In this document: in pieces, positions 51,201-59,554 of the stretch
Layout of the letters: each line of letters begins with the position of its first letter
Position numbering within the stretch: position 1 is the first letter of the stretch
Assembly (NCBI RefSeq): GCF_900168295.1
Contig: NZ_FVZL01000015.1
Coordinates: 1 to 64,000 of the forward strand
From: Arthrobacter sp. P2b
GTDB taxonomy: Bacteria > Actinomycetota > Actinomycetes > Actinomycetales > Micrococcaceae
DNA: 64,000 nucleotides
Reading direction: 5' to 3'
Made by a program: the position numbers and the translations under genes
Notes under the pieces: generated by a model
The model's input: only the letters and a program-made list of their open reading frames with translations
Databases searched by the model: none
Told to the model about the DNA's origin: nothing

Positions 51201-52121
51201 CTAAGCGTGCTGGTGCGCTTCGTGCTCGGAATGGCTGGCAGGTTCCAGCTGGAAGGTGCAATGGTCGGTGTCGAAATGCGAGCCCAGGCAGGTGATGAGC
51301 TTGTCCAGCAGCTGGTCGGCGCCACGGGCATTGAGCACCCCGTCCTCCACCACCACATGGGCGGAAAAGACCGGCACGCCGGACGTAATGGTCCAGATAT
51401 GGATATCGTGCACGTCGGTGACCCCGTCCACGGACAGGATGTGCTCGCGGATCATCTGCACCTCCACGCCCTTGGGGCTGGCTTCCAGCAGCACATCCAC
51501 CACGTCGCGCAGCAGGCTCCAGGCCCGGGGCAGGATCAGCAGGGCGATCACCACGGACGCGATGGTATCCGCGGCGTTGAACCCGGTCAGCATGATCACC
51601 ACGGCAGCGGCGATGACGGCGAAGGAACCCAGCAGGTCGCCCAGGACCTCCAGGTAGGCGCCGCGCACGTTCAGGCTTTCATGGTGGGCGCCATGCAGGA
51701 TCAGCAGTGACACGATGTTCGCGATGGCGCCGAGGATGGCCGCGAACAGCATGATGTCGGTCTGCACTTCCGGCGCGGACCCGATCCGCCGGATTGCCTC
51801 CGAAAAGATGACCACGGAGATCACGATCAGGATCAGCGCGTTGGCCAGCGCAGCGAGGACTTCGGCCCGCTGGTACCCGTAGGTGCGCTGGTCGCTGGCG
51901 GGCCGGCCGGCAATCCAGGATGCCAGCAGGGCAATGGTCACCCCGGCCGCGTCCGACAGCATGTGCCCGGCGTCAGCCAGCAGGGACAGTGAACCGGACA
52001 GGATGGCACCGGCAACCTGGACCACCACCACGGACAGCGTGATCACAAGGACGGCCACGAGCCGTCTGCGGTGCCGCCCGGTGGCGGTGATGCCGTGTGT
52101 GTGGCTGTGGTCGTGTCCCAT
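51201..52121 (-). CDS. Cation diffusion facilitator (CzcD-like)
   Basis: 306 aa from ATG 52121 (MGHDHSHTHGITATGRHRRR); the upstream ATG at 52163 gives a less family-like start. The His-rich N-terminus, metal site HMLSDAAGV in the second helix and second site HGAHHESLNVRGAYLEVLGD are CzcD/ZitB features. The C-terminal domain (VHDIHIWTITSGVPVFSAHV, then HFDTDHCTFQLEP) also carries His. It should export Zn2+, Co2+ or Cd2+. It differs from the CDF-like protein at 36660-37670, so the two are not recent duplicates. Confidence 0.93.
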   Translation of the reverse strand: MGHDHSHTHGITATGRHRRRLVAVLVITLSVVVVQVAGAILSGSLSLLADAGHMLSDAAGVTIALLASWIAGRPASDQRTYGYQRAEVLAALANALILIVISVVIFSEAIRRIGSAPEVQTDIMLFAAILGAIANIVSLLILHGAHHESLNVRGAYLEVLGDLLGSFAVIAAAVVIMLTGFNAADTIASVVIALLILPRAWSLLRDVVDVLLEASPKGVEVQMIREHILSVDGVTDVHDIHIWTITSGVPVFSAHVVVEDGVLNARGADQLLDKLITCLGSHFDTDHCTFQLEPASHSEHEAHQHA

Positions 52122-52131
52122 GCCTACAAGG

Positions 52132-52560
52132 CTAGCCCCAGCCCAGCTCATGCAGCCGGTCATCCGAAATGCCGAAGTGGTGGGCGATCTCGTGGACCAC
52201 TGTCACAGCCACTTCGTGGATGACGTCCTCCCGGGACGCACAGATCTCCAGGATGGGTTCGCGGAAGATGGTGATCCGGTCCGGCAGTGAGCCGGCGTCC
52301 CACCAGGAGTCCCGTTCGGTGAGGGGCACGCCTTCATAGACTCCCAGCAGGACTGTGTCCGGGTCCTCACCCGGCCCCGGCACGTAGTCGTCCTCGATGA
52401 ACACGGCCACGTTGTCCATGGCACGGGCCAGCTTGTCCGGGATGCTGTCCAGGGCATCTGACACCGCGGCTTCGAACTCGTCGGCGGACATCCTGAAGCC
52501 GAGCGGTTCGTGGGGACCCTCCGGAATGATGGGGAGGCCGGGCGGGAGGCGGGCAGGCAT
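52132..52560 (-). CDS. Minimal metallopeptidase (Zincin_1 family)
   Basis: 142 aa. The zinc motif HEIAH (VVHEIAHHFGISDDRLHELG) matches HEXXH, with a downstream His/Glu in the helix end. The N-terminal half (FEAAVSDALDSIPDKLARAM, DNVAVFIEDD) matches the PF06262 family of compact proteins whose proteolysis is unproven. ATG 52560 has GAGG nearby; ATG 52491 (MSADEFEAAVSDAL) is a likely alternative start. It lies between the CDF and DMT genes on the same strand. Confidence 0.82.
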   Translation of the reverse strand: MPARLPPGLPIIPEGPHEPLGFRMSADEFEAAVSDALDSIPDKLARAMDNVAVFIEDDYVPGPGEDPDTVLLGVYEGVPLTERDSWWDAGSLPDRITIFREPILEICASREDVIHEVAVTVVHEIAHHFGISDDRLHELGWG

Positions 52561-52569
52561 ACCTCGACT

Positions 52570-53595
52570 TTAGTCCCGAATGTGCCCCTGCCGGATCCGC
52601 GCCTTGTGCCCGCCGCCCGGGCGTGAACGGCGCCGGGTGAGGCTGACTCCCGCTAAGCAGATGAGGCCGCCCACCAGGCCCAGGGCGGTGGGGATTTCTC
52701 CCAGCAGGAGCCACGAAATCAGGACCGTGGTGCCGGGCACCAGGTAGGTGGTGGCGGCGAGCTTGCCCGCGTCAATGAGCGAGAGGGCGTAGGCCCAGGT
52801 GGTAAAGGCGATGGCGGTGGGGAAAATCCCCAGATACACCAGCCCGGCCGTCGCCCCGGGCGGGGCGGCCTGCACCTCGGCCGCCAGTTGCCCTGCGAAG
52901 GGCAGGCAGCAGACCGCACCCACCAGGATCCCGAACCAGGTGGCCTGCGCCGCGGGGAACTTCCGCAGGACTGGCTTCTGGATGATGACGCTGACCGCGG
53001 CGAGTACGGCGGCCAGGAGGCAAAGCGCCACACCCGCCATTTCCGCCGTCGTGCTTTCCCCTCCGCCGGACGCCGGCACGGATCCCAGCCCGGGCGCCGT
53101 CCCCTGCCCGGACCCCACGGCGATCAGCGCAACCCCGGCGAACGCCACGGTGCTTCCGATCAGCAGCCACCTGGGGAAGCCCTCCTTCAGGAAGATGCCG
53201 GCCATGATGGCCACCAGGATGGGGTTGACGTTGATCAGCAAAGCGCTGGTGCCCGCGTCCAGGACATGTTCGGCGGCGTTCAGCGCCACGTTGTACCCGC
53301 CGAACCACATCACGCCATAGGCAAGGATGGGCCACCACTCGCGGCCCCTGGGCAGGTGCCGGCTCTTCAGGAGTTGCGGCAGGACCAGCAGGGACAGTAC
53401 GACGGCGGCAATCGCCAGCCTGCCAAGCGTCAGGGAGCCTGGGGAGAAGTGCGGGCCGATGGCCCGGATTCCCACGAAGGCGGATGCCCACAGCACCACG
53501 GTAACCACCATCGCTGCCACGCCCAGCGCCTTCAGCGGGGCGGCTTGGCTGGCAGGTGCGGGAACGGATGTGCTGGCGGGGGTGGTTGACGGCAT
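52570..53595 (-). CDS. EamA/DMT-family permease
   Basis: 341 aa from ATG 53595; a GTG at 53646 adds 17 residues without a ribosome site. Two EamA repeats with ten helices: first repeat AMVVTVVLWASAFVGIRAIG to FLKEGFPRWLLIGSTVAFAG, second repeat AGVALCLLAAVLAAVSVIIQ to YLVPGTTVLISWLLLGEIPT. Family members export amino acids, nucleotide sugars or drugs; substrate unknown. A low-complexity loop with GSGQGTAPGLGSVPASGGGE separates the halves. Confidence 0.88.
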   Translation of the reverse strand: MPSTTPASTSVPAPASQAAPLKALGVAAMVVTVVLWASAFVGIRAIGPHFSPGSLTLGRLAIAAVVLSLLVLPQLLKSRHLPRGREWWPILAYGVMWFGGYNVALNAAEHVLDAGTSALLINVNPILVAIMAGIFLKEGFPRWLLIGSTVAFAGVALIAVGSGQGTAPGLGSVPASGGGESTTAEMAGVALCLLAAVLAAVSVIIQKPVLRKFPAAQATWFGILVGAVCCLPFAGQLAAEVQAAPPGATAGLVYLGIFPTAIAFTTWAYALSLIDAGKLAATTYLVPGTTVLISWLLLGEIPTALGLVGGLICLAGVSLTRRRSRPGGGHKARIRQGHIRD

Positions 53596-53721
53596 GGTGC
53601 CAATGTATCCGGGCGCAGGAGCTGCAGGCTGGCGGAAATCGGCCACGTCTGGTCAACTTCCTGCCAAAGTTCCACGGCGCTTGCGCAGGGGCAGCTGCCG
53701 GCCTCGGTTAGGATGCGGGTT

Positions 53722-54405
53722 ATGGTCTCAAACCCTGCTCCTCCCCGTGATGCCGCACGCCTCGTCAGGACAATCATCTGGATCGTCCTGGCCCTCGTCG
53801 TGGCAGGCGGCGTCGCCTGGTATGCCTTCTTCGGAGCCGGGAAGCCGCAACAGGCCGCCCCGCCGGTCCCCGGCTCGGAGCAGCTGGTCCGGGCGGACAG
53901 CCACCGGCTCACCACGCCGTCGGTGGAGAAGGCCCAGCTGGTGGAGTTCCTCGACTTCGAGTGCCCGTCCTGCGGCTCCATCCATCCTGTGGTGGAGCAG
54001 CTCAAGGCGGAGTTCGGAGACCGGATTACGTTCGTCCACCGGCATTTTCCGTTGTCGATGCATCCGAATTCCGGGCAGGCTGCCCTGGCCGCCGAGGCCG
54101 CGGGGCAGCAGGGCCAGTACCAGCAGATGGCCAACCGGCTGTTTGAAACGCAGTCCCAGTGGGCGGGGAGCCAGCAGTCGCAGGCGCCGTTGTTCCGCAC
54201 TTATGCCGAGGAGCTGGGGCTGGATCTTGCCCTGTTCGATACCGCGGTGGCCGACCAGAAGACCGAGGACCGGATCCTGGCCGACATCGCCGACGGCAAG
54301 GCGCTGGGCGTGAGCGGTACCCCCACCTTTTTCCTGAATGGGGAAAAGCTGACGCTGTCCACGCAGGCGGACTTCCGGCAGAAGCTGGCTGACGCGGCGA
54401 AGTAG
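53722..54405 (+). CDS. DsbA-family thioredoxin, membrane-anchored
   Basis: 227 aa from ATG 53722; an ATG at 53713 is possible. A single N-terminal anchor (LVRTIIWIVLALVVAGGVAW) precedes the thioredoxin domain with active site C81-P-S-C84 (FLDFECPSCGSIHPVVEQLK). The cis-Pro loop is GVSGTPTFFLNGEKL. It is the mono-domain type of actinobacterial exported disulfide oxidoreductases (MDSA-like). It would form or isomerise disulfides of secreted proteins, but no partner VKOR or CcdA gene is adjacent. Confidence 0.9.
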   Translation: MVSNPAPPRDAARLVRTIIWIVLALVVAGGVAWYAFFGAGKPQQAAPPVPGSEQLVRADSHRLTTPSVEKAQLVEFLDFECPSCGSIHPVVEQLKAEFGDRITFVHRHFPLSMHPNSGQAALAAEAAGQQGQYQQMANRLFETQSQWAGSQQSQAPLFRTYAEELGLDLALFDTAVADQKTEDRILADIADGKALGVSGTPTFFLNGEKLTLSTQADFRQKLADAAK

Positions 54406-54439
54406 CTTCCTGTTCAGCGCCGGTCATCCGGGAAGCAGG

Positions 54440-55480
54440 TTACGTTGCGGCTGCCCAGTCCAACAGGCGGTCCACCGGCCAGGTGGTGATGATGCGCTCC
54501 GCCGGGACCTCGTTCCGTGCGGCCCGCTCCGCGCCGTACTGCAGGAAGTCCAGCTGTCCCGGCGCGTGGGCGTCGCTGTCGATCGAGAACAGGCACCCGG
54601 CTTCCAGCGCGAGCTGGATCAGTGCATCCGGCGGGTCCTGCCGTTCCGGCCGGGAATTGATTTCCACCGCCACGTTGTATTCGGCGCAGGCGGCAAAGAC
54701 CTCCTTGGCGTCGAATTCGGACGGCGGGCGGGTTCCCCGCGAACCCTCAACCAGGCGTCCCGTGCAGTGGCCCAGGACGTTGGTGTGCCGTGCCTGGATG
54801 CCTCCGAGCATCCGCCGGGTCATGGTCTTCCGGTCCGCCCGGAGCTTGGAATGGACGCTGGCCACCACGATGTCGAGGCGGTCCAGCAGGCCGGGTTCCT
54901 GGTCCAGCTCGCCCGACTCGAGGATGTCCACTTCGATGCCGGTCAACAGCCGCACCCTGCTGTCCGGGTTCCCGCGGCCGGACTGCCCGTCGGCATTGAT
55001 CTCCGCCACCACGTCCAGCTGCCGGGTGAGCCGTTCCGGCGAGAGCCCGTTGGCGATGGTGAGGTTCGGTGAGTGGTCCGTGAGCGCCAGGTATTCCCGC
55101 CCCAGCACCCCGGCGGCCGCCACCATCAGCTCAATGGGGGAGCCGCCGTCGGACCAGTCGCTGTGGCTGTGCAGGTCCCCGCGCAGTTCGTTCCGGATGG
55201 CGGCGCCGCCGGTTGCCAGGGGCTGGGCGCCCTTCTCCCGAAGGTCGGCCAGGTAGTCCGGGACCCCTCCGCCCACTGCCTGCTGAATGACCTGGTAGGT
55301 CCGGTCACCGATGCCCTTCATGGATTTCAGCCGCCCGGTTCTGGCACGCTCCGCCACCTCCTCCGGCGGCAGCGGGCTGATGGCCGCGGCGGCCTTGCGG
55401 AAGGCCTGGACCTTGAAGGTGGCGGCGCGTCCGCGCTCCAGCCAGAAAGCAATCTCGTTGAGTGCTGCAACGGCATCCAT
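54440..55480 (-). CDS. PHP-domain phosphoesterase with helix-hairpin-helix N-terminus
   Basis: 346 aa. The N-terminal ~95 residues have helix-hairpin-helix features (IAFWLERGRAATFKVQAFRK, LKSMKGIGDRTYQVIQQAV) as in polymerase X. The PHP phosphoesterase domain follows: GDLHSHSDWSDGG, ALTDHSPNL, GIEVDIL, VVASVHSKL, GHCTGRL, EINSRPER and SDAHAPGQLD, which hold the metal ligands. The family PolX is longer (~570 aa) and has the polymerase palm before PHP; this protein lacks the polymerase part, so it resembles a stripped-down repair nuclease. Confidence 0.82.
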   Translation of the reverse strand: MDAVAALNEIAFWLERGRAATFKVQAFRKAAAAISPLPPEEVAERARTGRLKSMKGIGDRTYQVIQQAVGGGVPDYLADLREKGAQPLATGGAAIRNELRGDLHSHSDWSDGGSPIELMVAAAGVLGREYLALTDHSPNLTIANGLSPERLTRQLDVVAEINADGQSGRGNPDSRVRLLTGIEVDILESGELDQEPGLLDRLDIVVASVHSKLRADRKTMTRRMLGGIQARHTNVLGHCTGRLVEGSRGTRPPSEFDAKEVFAACAEYNVAVEINSRPERQDPPDALIQLALEAGCLFSIDSDAHAPGQLDFLQYGAERAARNEVPAERIITTWPVDRLLDWAAAT

Positions 55481-55532
55481 CAGTCCATCTTCACCTGTTC
55501 TCCCTGTTCAGGCACGGTGTTTTAGGCCGATT

Positions 55533-55561
55533 TTGGAATATCCCGGACTAGGCCCTATAGT
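55533..55561 (+). promoter_or_regulatory. Promoter for the tRNA cluster
   Basis: TTGGAA (55533-55538) and TATAGT (55556-55561) are separated by 17 bases, an excellent sigma-70 spacing, about 85 bases before tRNA-Glu. Confidence 0.65.
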
Positions 55562-55645
55562 TTTAGAGTCCAGTTCGGAGAAACGCAAAGGACAAAGACG
55601 GAAAGCCTCGCTTTACGCCTTTTATTTTGTTCCGAACGGGTTCTG

Positions 55646-55718
55646 GCCCCCATCGTCTAGCGGCCTAGGACACCGCCCTTTCACGGCGGCGGCACGGGTT
55701 CGAATCCCGTTGGGGGTA
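55646..55718 (+). tRNA. tRNA-Glu (UUC)
   Basis: 73 nt. Acceptor GCCCCCA pairs with TGGGGGT (one G-U), discriminator A; anticodon loop CTTTCAC in the stem CCGCC/GGCGG gives UUC. The T-arm GGGTTCGAATCCC is canonical. CCA is not encoded. Confidence 0.97.
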
Positions 55719-55736
55719 CGCAAGGAACTGGTCAAA

Positions 55737-55753
55737 CAGACTAAAAAAGTCTG
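55737..55753. promoter_or_regulatory. CAGACT-AAAAA-AGTCTG dyad between tRNA genes
   Basis: A perfect 6-bp inverted repeat with an A5 centre between tRNA-Glu and tRNA-Asp. It may be a weak terminator or processing hairpin, or part of a promoter (TAGGCT follows at 55755). Confidence 0.35.
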
Positions 55754-55809
55754 GTAGGCTGGAAGCCTTGAAAAAAGCGGTAGAGATACTGCAAATGCAA
55801 GAAACGCAA

Positions 55810-55883
55810 GGCCCTGTAGCGCAGTTGGTTAGCGCGCCGCCCTGTCACGGCGGAGGTCGCGGGTTCAAGTCCCGTCAGGGTCG
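55810..55883 (+). tRNA. tRNA-Asp (GUC)
   Basis: 74 nt. Acceptor GGCCCTG pairs with CAGGGTC (one G-U), discriminator G; anticodon loop CTGTCAC in stem CCGCC/GGCGG gives GUC. D-arm GCGCAGTTGGTTAGCGC and T-arm GGGTTCAAGTCCC are canonical. No encoded CCA. Confidence 0.97.
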
Positions 55884-55931
55884 CTCTGATTGTTGGAAGT
55901 AATTCCGGCTGTCATGGTGACTAGTCACCTA

Positions 55932-56007
55932 GGCTCTGTAGCTCAGTTGGTAGAGCGTTCGACTGAAAATCGAAAGGTCACCGGATCGACGCCGGTCGGA
56001 GCCACCA
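55932..56007 (+). tRNA. tRNA-Phe (GAA) with encoded CCA
   Basis: 76 nt including CCA (56005-56007). Acceptor GGCTCTG pairs with CGGAGCC (one T-G wobble), discriminator A; anticodon loop CTGAAAA gives GAA. D-arm GCTCAGTTGGTAGAGC. Followed directly by a UUCG-loop terminator. Confidence 0.96.
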
Positions 56008-56012
56008 CTGGG

Positions 56013-56045
56013 AAGCACCAGTTCTTCGGAACTGGTGCTTTTCTT
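56013..56045 (+). terminator. tRNA-cluster terminator with UUCG tetraloop
   Basis: AAGCACCAGTTC (56013-56024) pairs perfectly with GAACTGGTGCTT (56029-56040) across TTCG, followed by TTCTT. Confidence 0.95.
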
Positions 56046-56717
56046 CATTTAACACACCTCTCTTTATCGGATGAGCGGCCCTCCTAACGAGGGTTATAGG
56101 ACAAAACGTGTGTAAATCCCGGGTGTGTCATGTAGCGGCCTTCCTAACGAAGCAGGGGCAGGAGCCTGGTGCTGCATCCTTCCGGTGCTGGCAACCGGAC
56201 CCCTGGCCCAGGCACAGCAGCTAAATCCCCCCTACACAGACAAATCCCCCTGGCGTTTCCAAGGGAGATGTCCATATGTGGGGGCATTTCGCTGCCTAAG
56301 CCGGAATCGCATGGGACATACTCCTGTGAAGTGCCCCACAGAACCCGCGTGGCATGAACCACACGGTCCAGACCAGCCAAAAAAGATTCGACTGACCTTT
56401 GAAACATTTGACTCCTGCAAAACCGTTGTGGCACGCGCGCGCCTTGGAATGCGTAAGCGCTTGCACCCGACCCGGCAGGCGCGGAATCCGGGGCTTGCAA
56501 CACGGTTTGGAGCGGGCCCGGCACCGTGCCTAGCGTGGACAGCGGCCCGGGATCTCCCCAGATACCGGGCCCGCATCGGGACCGCACCCAGGTCCCTCCC
56601 CTCGATACAACGGCGTCCTCGATGACGCCAACAGGGTTATCGAGGACTCCGGAGTGTGGGGAACAGGGCACCCGCCCGTCTTCCACGAACAGTTACAACT
56701 CCGCGAGAAGAGCAACA
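56046..56717. other. Long non-coding region before levansucrase
   Basis: No supported gene in 670 bases. It holds two related hairpins: AGCGGCCCTCCTAACGA (56074) and AGCGGCCTTCCTAACGA (56134), 60 bases apart, with a compensatory C-G to T-A change in the stem. Next come an AAATCCCCC direct repeat (56223 and 56242) and a LacI-type operator (56452-56465). The levansucrase reading frame is open from 56526 but a signal peptide only begins at 56718, so the upstream part is taken as a leader. Confidence 0.55.
56452..56465. promoter_or_regulatory. LacI-type operator before levansucrase
   Basis: CGTAAGCGCTTGCA contains the palindromic core AAGCGCTT and matches the operator at 62643-62656 at 12 of 14 positions. 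It lies 253 bases before the levansucrase ATG, probably near the promoter. Confidence 0.6.
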
Positions 56718-58313
56718 ATGCACAAGCACCCCCAAGCCCGCCGGCCGCTGCGGTGGCGTCCCGCCGCCGCAGCACTGGCGACGGCCGTAGCGGCCTCGGC
56801 CTTCCTGGCCGTGCCGTCGGCGCAGGCGAACGAGCCTGCAGATCCGCCGGCCGTTGAGCAGATGCCCGCGCCCACCCCTGGCTTCCCCCTCCCCACGGAA
56901 CACACCCAGCAGGCCCACGACCCGGCGTCGGACTTCACCTCCAAGTGGACCCGCGCGGATGCCAAGCAGATCATGGCCCAGAGCGACTCCACCGTGGCTG
57001 CCGGCGAAAACTCCATGAGCCCCGACGTCACCATGCCGGAGATCCCCGAGGACTTCCCCGCCATGAATGACGACGTCTGGGTGTGGGACACCTGGTCCCT
57101 GACGGACGAGAACGCGAACCAGATCAGCTACAAGGGCTGGGACGTCGTCTTCTCCCTGGTCGCCGACCGCCACGCCGGCTACGGCTTCGACCAGCGGCAC
57201 TGGAACGCCCGCATCGGCTACTTCTTCCGCAAGACCAACGCCGACCCGGCCAAGGACAAGTGGAACTACGGCGGACACGTCTTCGCTGACGGCGCGTCCA
57301 TTGGAAACACCGAATGGTCCGGTTCCACCCGCCTCATGCAGGGCAACCAGGTCAACGTGTTCTACACCGCCACTACCTTCTACGACGTGGCCGAGCGGAA
57401 CGCGGGTGGCGGCGGCATTGCCCCCGATGCTGCCATCGCCAAGGCCCTGGGAAAGATCCACGCCGACGAGAACGGCGTGACGTTCGACGGCTTCCAGCAC
57501 ACCAAGCTGCTGGAACCGGACGGCACGATGTACCAGACCAAGGAACAGAACCCGGGCTTCGCCTTCCGCGACCCCTACACGTTCGCCGACCCGGCCCACC
57601 CCGGCAAGACCTTCATGGTCTTCGAAGGCAACACCGGCGGAACCCGCGGGGAATACGAGTGCAAGCCCGAAGACCTTGGGTACCGTCCCGGCGACGCCAA
57701 TGCCGAGTCCGTGGATGAGGTCAACAGCAGCGGGGCCTACTACCAGACCGCCAACGTCGGCCTGGCAGTGGCGGACAACAAGGACCTCACCAAGTGGTCC
57801 TTCCTGCCGCCCATCCTTTCGGCGAACTGCGTCAACGACCAGACTGAGCGTCCCCAGATCTTCATCCAGAACGAAGGCGGCAAGAACAAGTACTACCTGT
57901 TCACCATCAGCCACCAGTTCACCTATGCAGCGGGCATGCGCGGCCCCGACGGCGTCTACGGCTTCGTGGGCGACGGCGTCCGTTCCGATTACCAGCCGAT
58001 GAACAACAGCGGCCTGGCGCTCGGCTCGCCGACGGACCTGAACCTGCCGTCCGAATCACCGGAGGCACCCACGCCCAACCAGAACGGTCGCCAGTTCCAG
58101 GCCTACTCGCACTACGTGCAGCCCGGCGGCCTGGTGCAGTCCTTCATCGACAACGTCAACGGCGTCCGGGGCGGCTCGCTCTCGCCCACGGTGAAGATCA
58201 ACTTCCGTAATGGTGTGTCCCAGGTGGACCGCAGCTTTGGCCAGAACGGCCTTGGGCCGTTCGGCTACCTGCCCACCAACGTCCGCGTCGGCGGCGAAGG
58301 ACACTACAAATAG
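56718..58313 (+). CDS. Secreted GH68 levansucrase/fructosyltransferase
   Basis: 531 aa from ATG 56718, chosen because a signal peptide starts there (basic MHKHPQARRPLRWRP, hydrophobic core, AQA cleavage near residue 37). The catalytic triad of GH68 is visible: nucleophile D124 in VWVWDTWSL, transition-state stabiliser D285 in FAFRDPYTF and acid/base E377 in NDQTERPQIF. The NDQTERPQ context is like proteobacterial enzymes and unlike the DEIER of Bacillus SacB. It would split sucrose and build levan or fructo-oligosaccharides outside the cell. A terminator follows. Confidence 0.93.
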   Translation: MHKHPQARRPLRWRPAAAALATAVAASAFLAVPSAQANEPADPPAVEQMPAPTPGFPLPTEHTQQAHDPASDFTSKWTRADAKQIMAQSDSTVAAGENSMSPDVTMPEIPEDFPAMNDDVWVWDTWSLTDENANQISYKGWDVVFSLVADRHAGYGFDQRHWNARIGYFFRKTNADPAKDKWNYGGHVFADGASIGNTEWSGSTRLMQGNQVNVFYTATTFYDVAERNAGGGGIAPDAAIAKALGKIHADENGVTFDGFQHTKLLEPDGTMYQTKEQNPGFAFRDPYTFADPAHPGKTFMVFEGNTGGTRGEYECKPEDLGYRPGDANAESVDEVNSSGAYYQTANVGLAVADNKDLTKWSFLPPILSANCVNDQTERPQIFIQNEGGKNKYYLFTISHQFTYAAGMRGPDGVYGFVGDGVRSDYQPMNNSGLALGSPTDLNLPSESPEAPTPNQNGRQFQAYSHYVQPGGLVQSFIDNVNGVRGGSLSPTVKINFRNGVSQVDRSFGQNGLGPFGYLPTNVRVGGEGHYK

Positions 58314-58360
58314 ACTGCGGCGCCAGCCGCAACCGCCGCTGCTGAGCCAGCGGCACCGCT

Positions 58361-58403
58361 CAGGCGGGGATGTCCTTGGGGGCCTCCCCGCCTGGGTTCT
58401 TTT
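58361..58403 (+). terminator. Levansucrase terminator
   Basis: CAGGCGGGGA (58361-58370) pairs perfectly with TCCCCGCCTG (58385-58394), followed by GGTTCTTTT. Confidence 0.85.
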
Positions 58404-58527
58404 AACGTGGGCTCTTGGCGCTCTGGCAGCCGGCCAGGGAGCGCGGCAAAAAGGCCGGCTGACAGGCATAACAGCACATCAGCGCCGGCTGGGGATAGGG
58501 TTGGAACAACAGAAGGGGGAGTGCCTG

Positions 58528-58989
58528 ATGGAATACCAGAACCCACAACCCGGCCAGGGTAGCCACAGTGCCGCCGCGCCGGTTCCCGTCCCGGTCCCGG
58601 GACTGGGCCGGACAGTGATTTCCGAAACGGCGGTGGCCAAGGTTGCCGGAATCGCCGCCCGCGCCGTCCCCGGTGTCCACTCCCTGGGGTCGGGGTCCCG
58701 CGCGCTGGGGGCCATCCGCGATGCCGTAGGCAGCAGCACGGACCATGCTGCGGGGGTCCATGCAGAGGTGGGCGAAACGCAGGTAGCTGTGGATATCAGC
58801 CTGGTGGCCAGCTACGGCACGCCCCTGCACGCCCTCGCAAATCAGGTGCGCGCGGCCGTTTACCGGGCCGTCGAGGAACTGGTGGGACTGCAGGTCATCG
58901 AGGTGAACGTCGAAGTCACCGACGTCTTCGTTCCGCCTCCTGTTAAACCGACAACACCGGGCACTGCCGACAGGGAGGCGCTGCTGTGA
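58528..58989 (+). CDS. Asp23/Gls24-family envelope stress protein
   Basis: 153 aa from ATG 58528 after AAGGGGGAG. The Asp23 fold is shown by GRTVISETAVAKVAGIAARA, VPGVHSLGSG, VAVDISLVASYGTPLHALAN and QVIEVNVEVTDVFVPPP. In Firmicutes Asp23 is membrane-tethered by AmaP and responds to cell-envelope stress. It begins a five-gene run with all starts overlapping the previous stop (GTGA/ATGA), ending in an AmaP-like gene. Confidence 0.92.
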   Translation: MEYQNPQPGQGSHSAAAPVPVPVPGLGRTVISETAVAKVAGIAARAVPGVHSLGSGSRALGAIRDAVGSSTDHAAGVHAEVGETQVAVDISLVASYGTPLHALANQVRAAVYRAVEELVGLQVIEVNVEVTDVFVPPPVKPTTPGTADREALL

Positions 58990-59177
58990 ATCTCACTGTT
59001 GCAGGAATCGCGATGGGGGCCTTTGTTGCATTCATGTCCCTCCAGTTCGGGCTGTGGGGCTTCCTGATCTCCCTGCTCTTTATGGCCATCGGGGCATTCC
59101 TGGGCCGCGCCGCCGAGGGGAAGCTGGACCTGCGCGGCGTCCTGGACGCCATCACCGGCCGGCGCTCATCCTCATGA
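58986..59177 (+). CDS. Small DUF2273-like membrane protein
   Basis: 63 aa from GTG 58986, overlapping the Asp23 stop. Two short hydrophobic helices (TVAGIAMGAFVAFMSLQFGL, WGFLISLLFMAIGAFLGRAA) and a charged C-terminus (EGKLDLRGVLDAITGRRSSS). DUF2273 proteins sit in Asp23/AmaP loci, and this size and place match. Function is unknown; it may act as a membrane partner of Asp23. Confidence 0.82.
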   Translation: MNLTVAGIAMGAFVAFMSLQFGLWGFLISLLFMAIGAFLGRAAEGKLDLRGVLDAITGRRSSS

Positions 59178-59554
59178 GCACGCCTGCGCCGGCTGTGCGG
59201 GGGCAGGCGCGCAGCGGCCACAACCGGATCAGCACGCAGGCACTGACAAGCCTCGCCAAAGCGACGGCCGCCCATGCCCTGGGCGTCGATGCCCAGGATG
59301 TCCGGGCAGATTGGACGGACGACGACGGCCTGCTGGCTTTGTCCCTCGTCACGCCCATCAGCATTCCGCCTTTAAAGGATGTGTCCCTGGACCCGGCACG
59401 GGTGGAGGTTATTGGCGGCTCCATCTGGGACCGCACCGTCCGGGCCAAAGCCCGCATCCTGGAAACTGTCACCGACCTCAGCGGCGCACGACTGAGCCGG
59501 GTGGATATCAGGATCAGCGGCGCCAGGATCAGTGAAGGAGGGCGCGTCCAGTGA
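59174..59554 (+). CDS. Second Asp23-like protein
   Basis: 126 aa from ATG 59174, overlapping the previous stop (ATGA). A degenerate Asp23 fold: ISTQALTSLAKATAAHALGV, LSLVTPISIPP, WDRTVRAKARILETVTDLSG and RVDIRISGARI. It is shorter and less conserved than the first Asp23 protein; such accessory copies occur in actinobacterial Asp23 loci. A heteromeric assembly with the first copy is an inference. Confidence 0.75.
   Translation: MSTPAPAVRGQARSGHNRISTQALTSLAKATAAHALGVDAQDVRADWTDDDGLLALSLVTPISIPPLKDVSLDPARVEVIGGSIWDRTVRAKARILETVTDLSGARLSRVDIRISGARISEGGRVQ

Noticed and set aside
56526..56717. N-terminal extension of levansucrase
   Set aside because: The translated extension is low-complexity Pro/Arg sequence and would bury the signal peptide that begins at 56718.
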